Positions 6,269 to 7,604 of a DNA stretch of 7,604 bases are shown here, one piece after another. How positions within the stretch are numbered: position 1 is the first letter of the stretch; each line of letters opens with the position of its first letter. The stretch is taken from NCBI GenBank assembly GCA_030749275.1, contig JASMKJ010000244.1, forward strand, positions 1 to 7,604, written 5' to 3'. Both the position numbers and the translations under genes were made by a program. The notes under the pieces were generated by a model. The model saw nothing but the letters and a program-made list of their open reading frames with translations. It searched no databases and was not told the origin of the DNA. The stretch is from Acidimicrobiales bacterium (GTDB taxonomy: Bacteria; Actinomycetota; Acidimicrobiia; Acidimicrobiales; Poriferisodalaceae).

Positions 6269-7604
6269 ATGTCGGAACCACAGTTTTTTGATGAACTGCA
6301 GAGTGTCGCAATCCGGGAGTTACCAGGGTGCAAAGAGTTGCTGTCTGTCGAACGTCTGTCTGGCGGGGCAAGCATGGAGACTTATCGACTTGTGGTCAGG
6401 ACGGCTAAGGGAAACGAACAATTTTGCCTGAGGCGTGGCGCTGGCGGGATTGACAGAGACAACGTCAGCGCAATTGGGCTTGATTGCGAGTCGTTGCTGA
6501 TGAGAACTGCAAAGGCGAACGGCGTCGTCGAACCCGAGGTCTACTACGACTTGCAACCTGAGGACGGTGTTGGGGTCGGCTTCATTATGGAATGGTTGGA
6601 TGGTGAGACTTTGGGTTCACGGATTGTGCGAGCACCAGAACTTGATGAAATTCGGCCCCTTCTTGCCGAACAATGCGGGCGTGAACTAGCAAAAATCCAT
6701 GCGATAGACCTAGACGAAAACGGCTTACGTGAACGGTTGCCGACGCTCACCGCTGAGCAATACCTAGAACAGGTGTGGAGCCGTTATCGCGAGTGGGATA
6801 CAGCGCAACCGATGATTGATTTTGCAGGGGTGTGGCTCAGTGAGCATCTCCCGGCTGACGGGGACTTGATGCTTGTTCACAACGATTTTCGTAACGGCAA
6901 TTTGATGGTCGATCCTGAGGTAGGGCTCAGGGCGGTGCTCGATTGGGAGACTTCATATATTGGTGACCCGATGCGTGACCTTGGCTGGATTTGCACAAAC
7001 TCGTGGCGCTTTGGAGAACGAGACTTGGAGGTGGGTGGTTTCGGCAAGGTCGAGGACTTGGTGCTCGGGTATGAGGCCGAAAGTGGCCGTCTTGTGGATC
7101 GCGAAGCACTCAAATTTTGGGAGGTCTTCGGAAGTTTCTGGTGGGCAATCGGCTGCTTAGGCATGACGGACCAATACCGGAATGGACCCGATGCGACAGT
7201 GGAGCGACCCGGTATAGGGCGACGATCCTCTGAATGTCAACTCGATTGCGTCAACCTGCTTATTCCCGGCCCCGTTCACCTAGTCGAACCTCAACCGCTG
7301 CAACGACCATCTGACATGCCAAGAGTTGATGAGTTGGTAACAAGCGTCCGGGATTTTCTTCACGGCGATGTGATGTCAATGACATCGGGACGCACCAACT
7401 TCCTTGCAAGGGTGGCGGGGAACAGCCTCGATATCGTTAACCGCGAGCTAACGATTGGGCCGGAGTTACGCAGAAGAGAACAACGTCGTCTCGAAGAGCT
7501 TCTCGGACGAAATGGCACCTTTGATGACCTTCGTTGGTGGCTTGTGGAAGCACTACGGGATGGATCAATGAATATTGCCCACGTAGATCTTCAGGAATAT
7601 CTTC
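6269..7604 (+). CDS. ACAD10/11-like phosphotransferase fused to a DUF6285-like domain (C-terminus beyond right edge)
   Basis: The frame is open from the ATG at 6269 to the window end, 445 complete codons checked by hand. Residues 1 to about 325 form an APH-fold kinase-like domain (COG3173 type): LSGGASMETYRL (30-41) as nucleotide loop, Arg55-Arg56 in place of the usual lysine, MEWLDGETL (108-116), the catalytic loop VHNDFRNGNLMVD (203-215, with Asp206 and Asn211), and LDWETSYIGDPMRDLGW (224-240, with metal-binding Asp225). Relatives in human ACAD10/ACAD11 phosphorylate 4-hydroxyacyl-CoA; that is family knowledge, not proof of this substrate. From about 351, PRVDELVTSVRDFL, then FLARVAGNSLDIVNREL (378-394), resemble DUF6285, which I recall mainly as a separate small protein encoded beside such kinases. 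The gene starts eight bases after the dioxygenase stop with no good ribosome binding site, so translation is probably coupled. The domain looks nearly complete at the edge. An antibiotic-resistance role is unlikely. Confidence 0.92.
   Translation, partial: MSEPQFFDELQSVAIRELPGCKELLSVERLSGGASMETYRLVVRTAKGNEQFCLRRGAGGIDRDNVSAIGLDCESLLMRTAKANGVVEPEVYYDLQPEDGVGVGFIMEWLDGETLGSRIVRAPELDEIRPLLAEQCGRELAKIHAIDLDENGLRERLPTLTAEQYLEQVWSRYREWDTAQPMIDFAGVWLSEHLPADGDLMLVHNDFRNGNLMVDPEVGLRAVLDWETSYIGDPMRDLGWICTNSWRFGERDLEVGGFGKVEDLVLGYEAESGRLVDREALKFWEVFGSFWWAIGCLGMTDQYRNGPDATVERPGIGRRSSECQLDCVNLLIPGPVHLVEPQPLQRPSDMPRVDELVTSVRDFLHGDVMSMTSGRTNFLARVAGNSLDIVNRELTIGPELRRREQRRLEELLGRNGTFDDLRWWLVEALRDGSMNIAHVDLQEYL

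Noticed and set aside
6269..7604. Aminoglycoside-resistance gene
   Set aside because: The APH fold is shared, but the motif context (VHNDFRNGN, LDWETSYIGDP) and the DUF6285-like tail point to the ACAD10/11-like metabolic group.

Overview
The window is about 7.6 kb of gene-dense bacterial DNA of moderate GC content (I judge mid-50s percent by eye). It holds seven protein genes and no RNA genes, insertion sequences, CRISPR arrays or long non-coding stretches. The most likely source is an actinobacterium, perhaps Acidimicrobiia-like. The hints are frequent GTG starts, two start sites that look leaderless (TANNNT, six bases, then RTG), a lipid kinase with the non-classical GGDG-F/M loop I associate with actinobacteria, and a small three-helix membrane protein of an actinobacterial type coupled to it. 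This taxonomic call is an inference with moderate confidence.

Left block (positions 1-1793, all minus strand). A YegS/BmrU-type lipid kinase overlaps by four bases (ATGA) with a small membrane protein. A D-2-hydroxyacid dehydrogenase (SerA/hydroxypyruvate-reductase type) follows and runs off the left edge just as its NAD-binding glycine motif begins. The three genes look like one transcription unit.

Middle block (1882-5307). A plus-strand class III CoA-transferase (CaiB/BaiF family) converges on a minus-strand pair: a fumarylacetoacetate-hydrolase (FAH) family enzyme and, upstream of it, a dihydroorotase-type cyclic amidohydrolase. The first metal-binding histidine of the amidohydrolase is glutamine. 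The CoA-transferase and FAH genes share a 9-base word (ACGTACCTT) in their leader regions. A 7-bp inverted repeat lies between the amidohydrolase and FAH genes.

Right block (5373-7604, plus strand). A PhyH-type Fe(II)/2-oxoglutarate dioxygenase is followed after 8 bases by an ACAD10/11-like phosphotransferase carrying a C-terminal DUF6285-like domain in the same reading frame. That gene is cut by the right edge. The dioxygenase and amidohydrolase genes diverge from a roughly 65-bp spacer with mirror-image -10 boxes.

Taken together, the middle and right blocks look like a catabolic island. A dioxygenase would hydroxylate a substrate, a cyclic amidohydrolase would open a cyclic amide or imide, a CoA-transferase would activate an acid, an FAH-fold enzyme would cleave or hydrate a keto-acid, and a phosphotransferase would act on a hydroxylated or hydroxyacyl intermediate. 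No gene identifies the substrate, so the pathway is a hypothesis. There is no pyrimidine biosynthesis gene beside the dihydroorotase-like gene.
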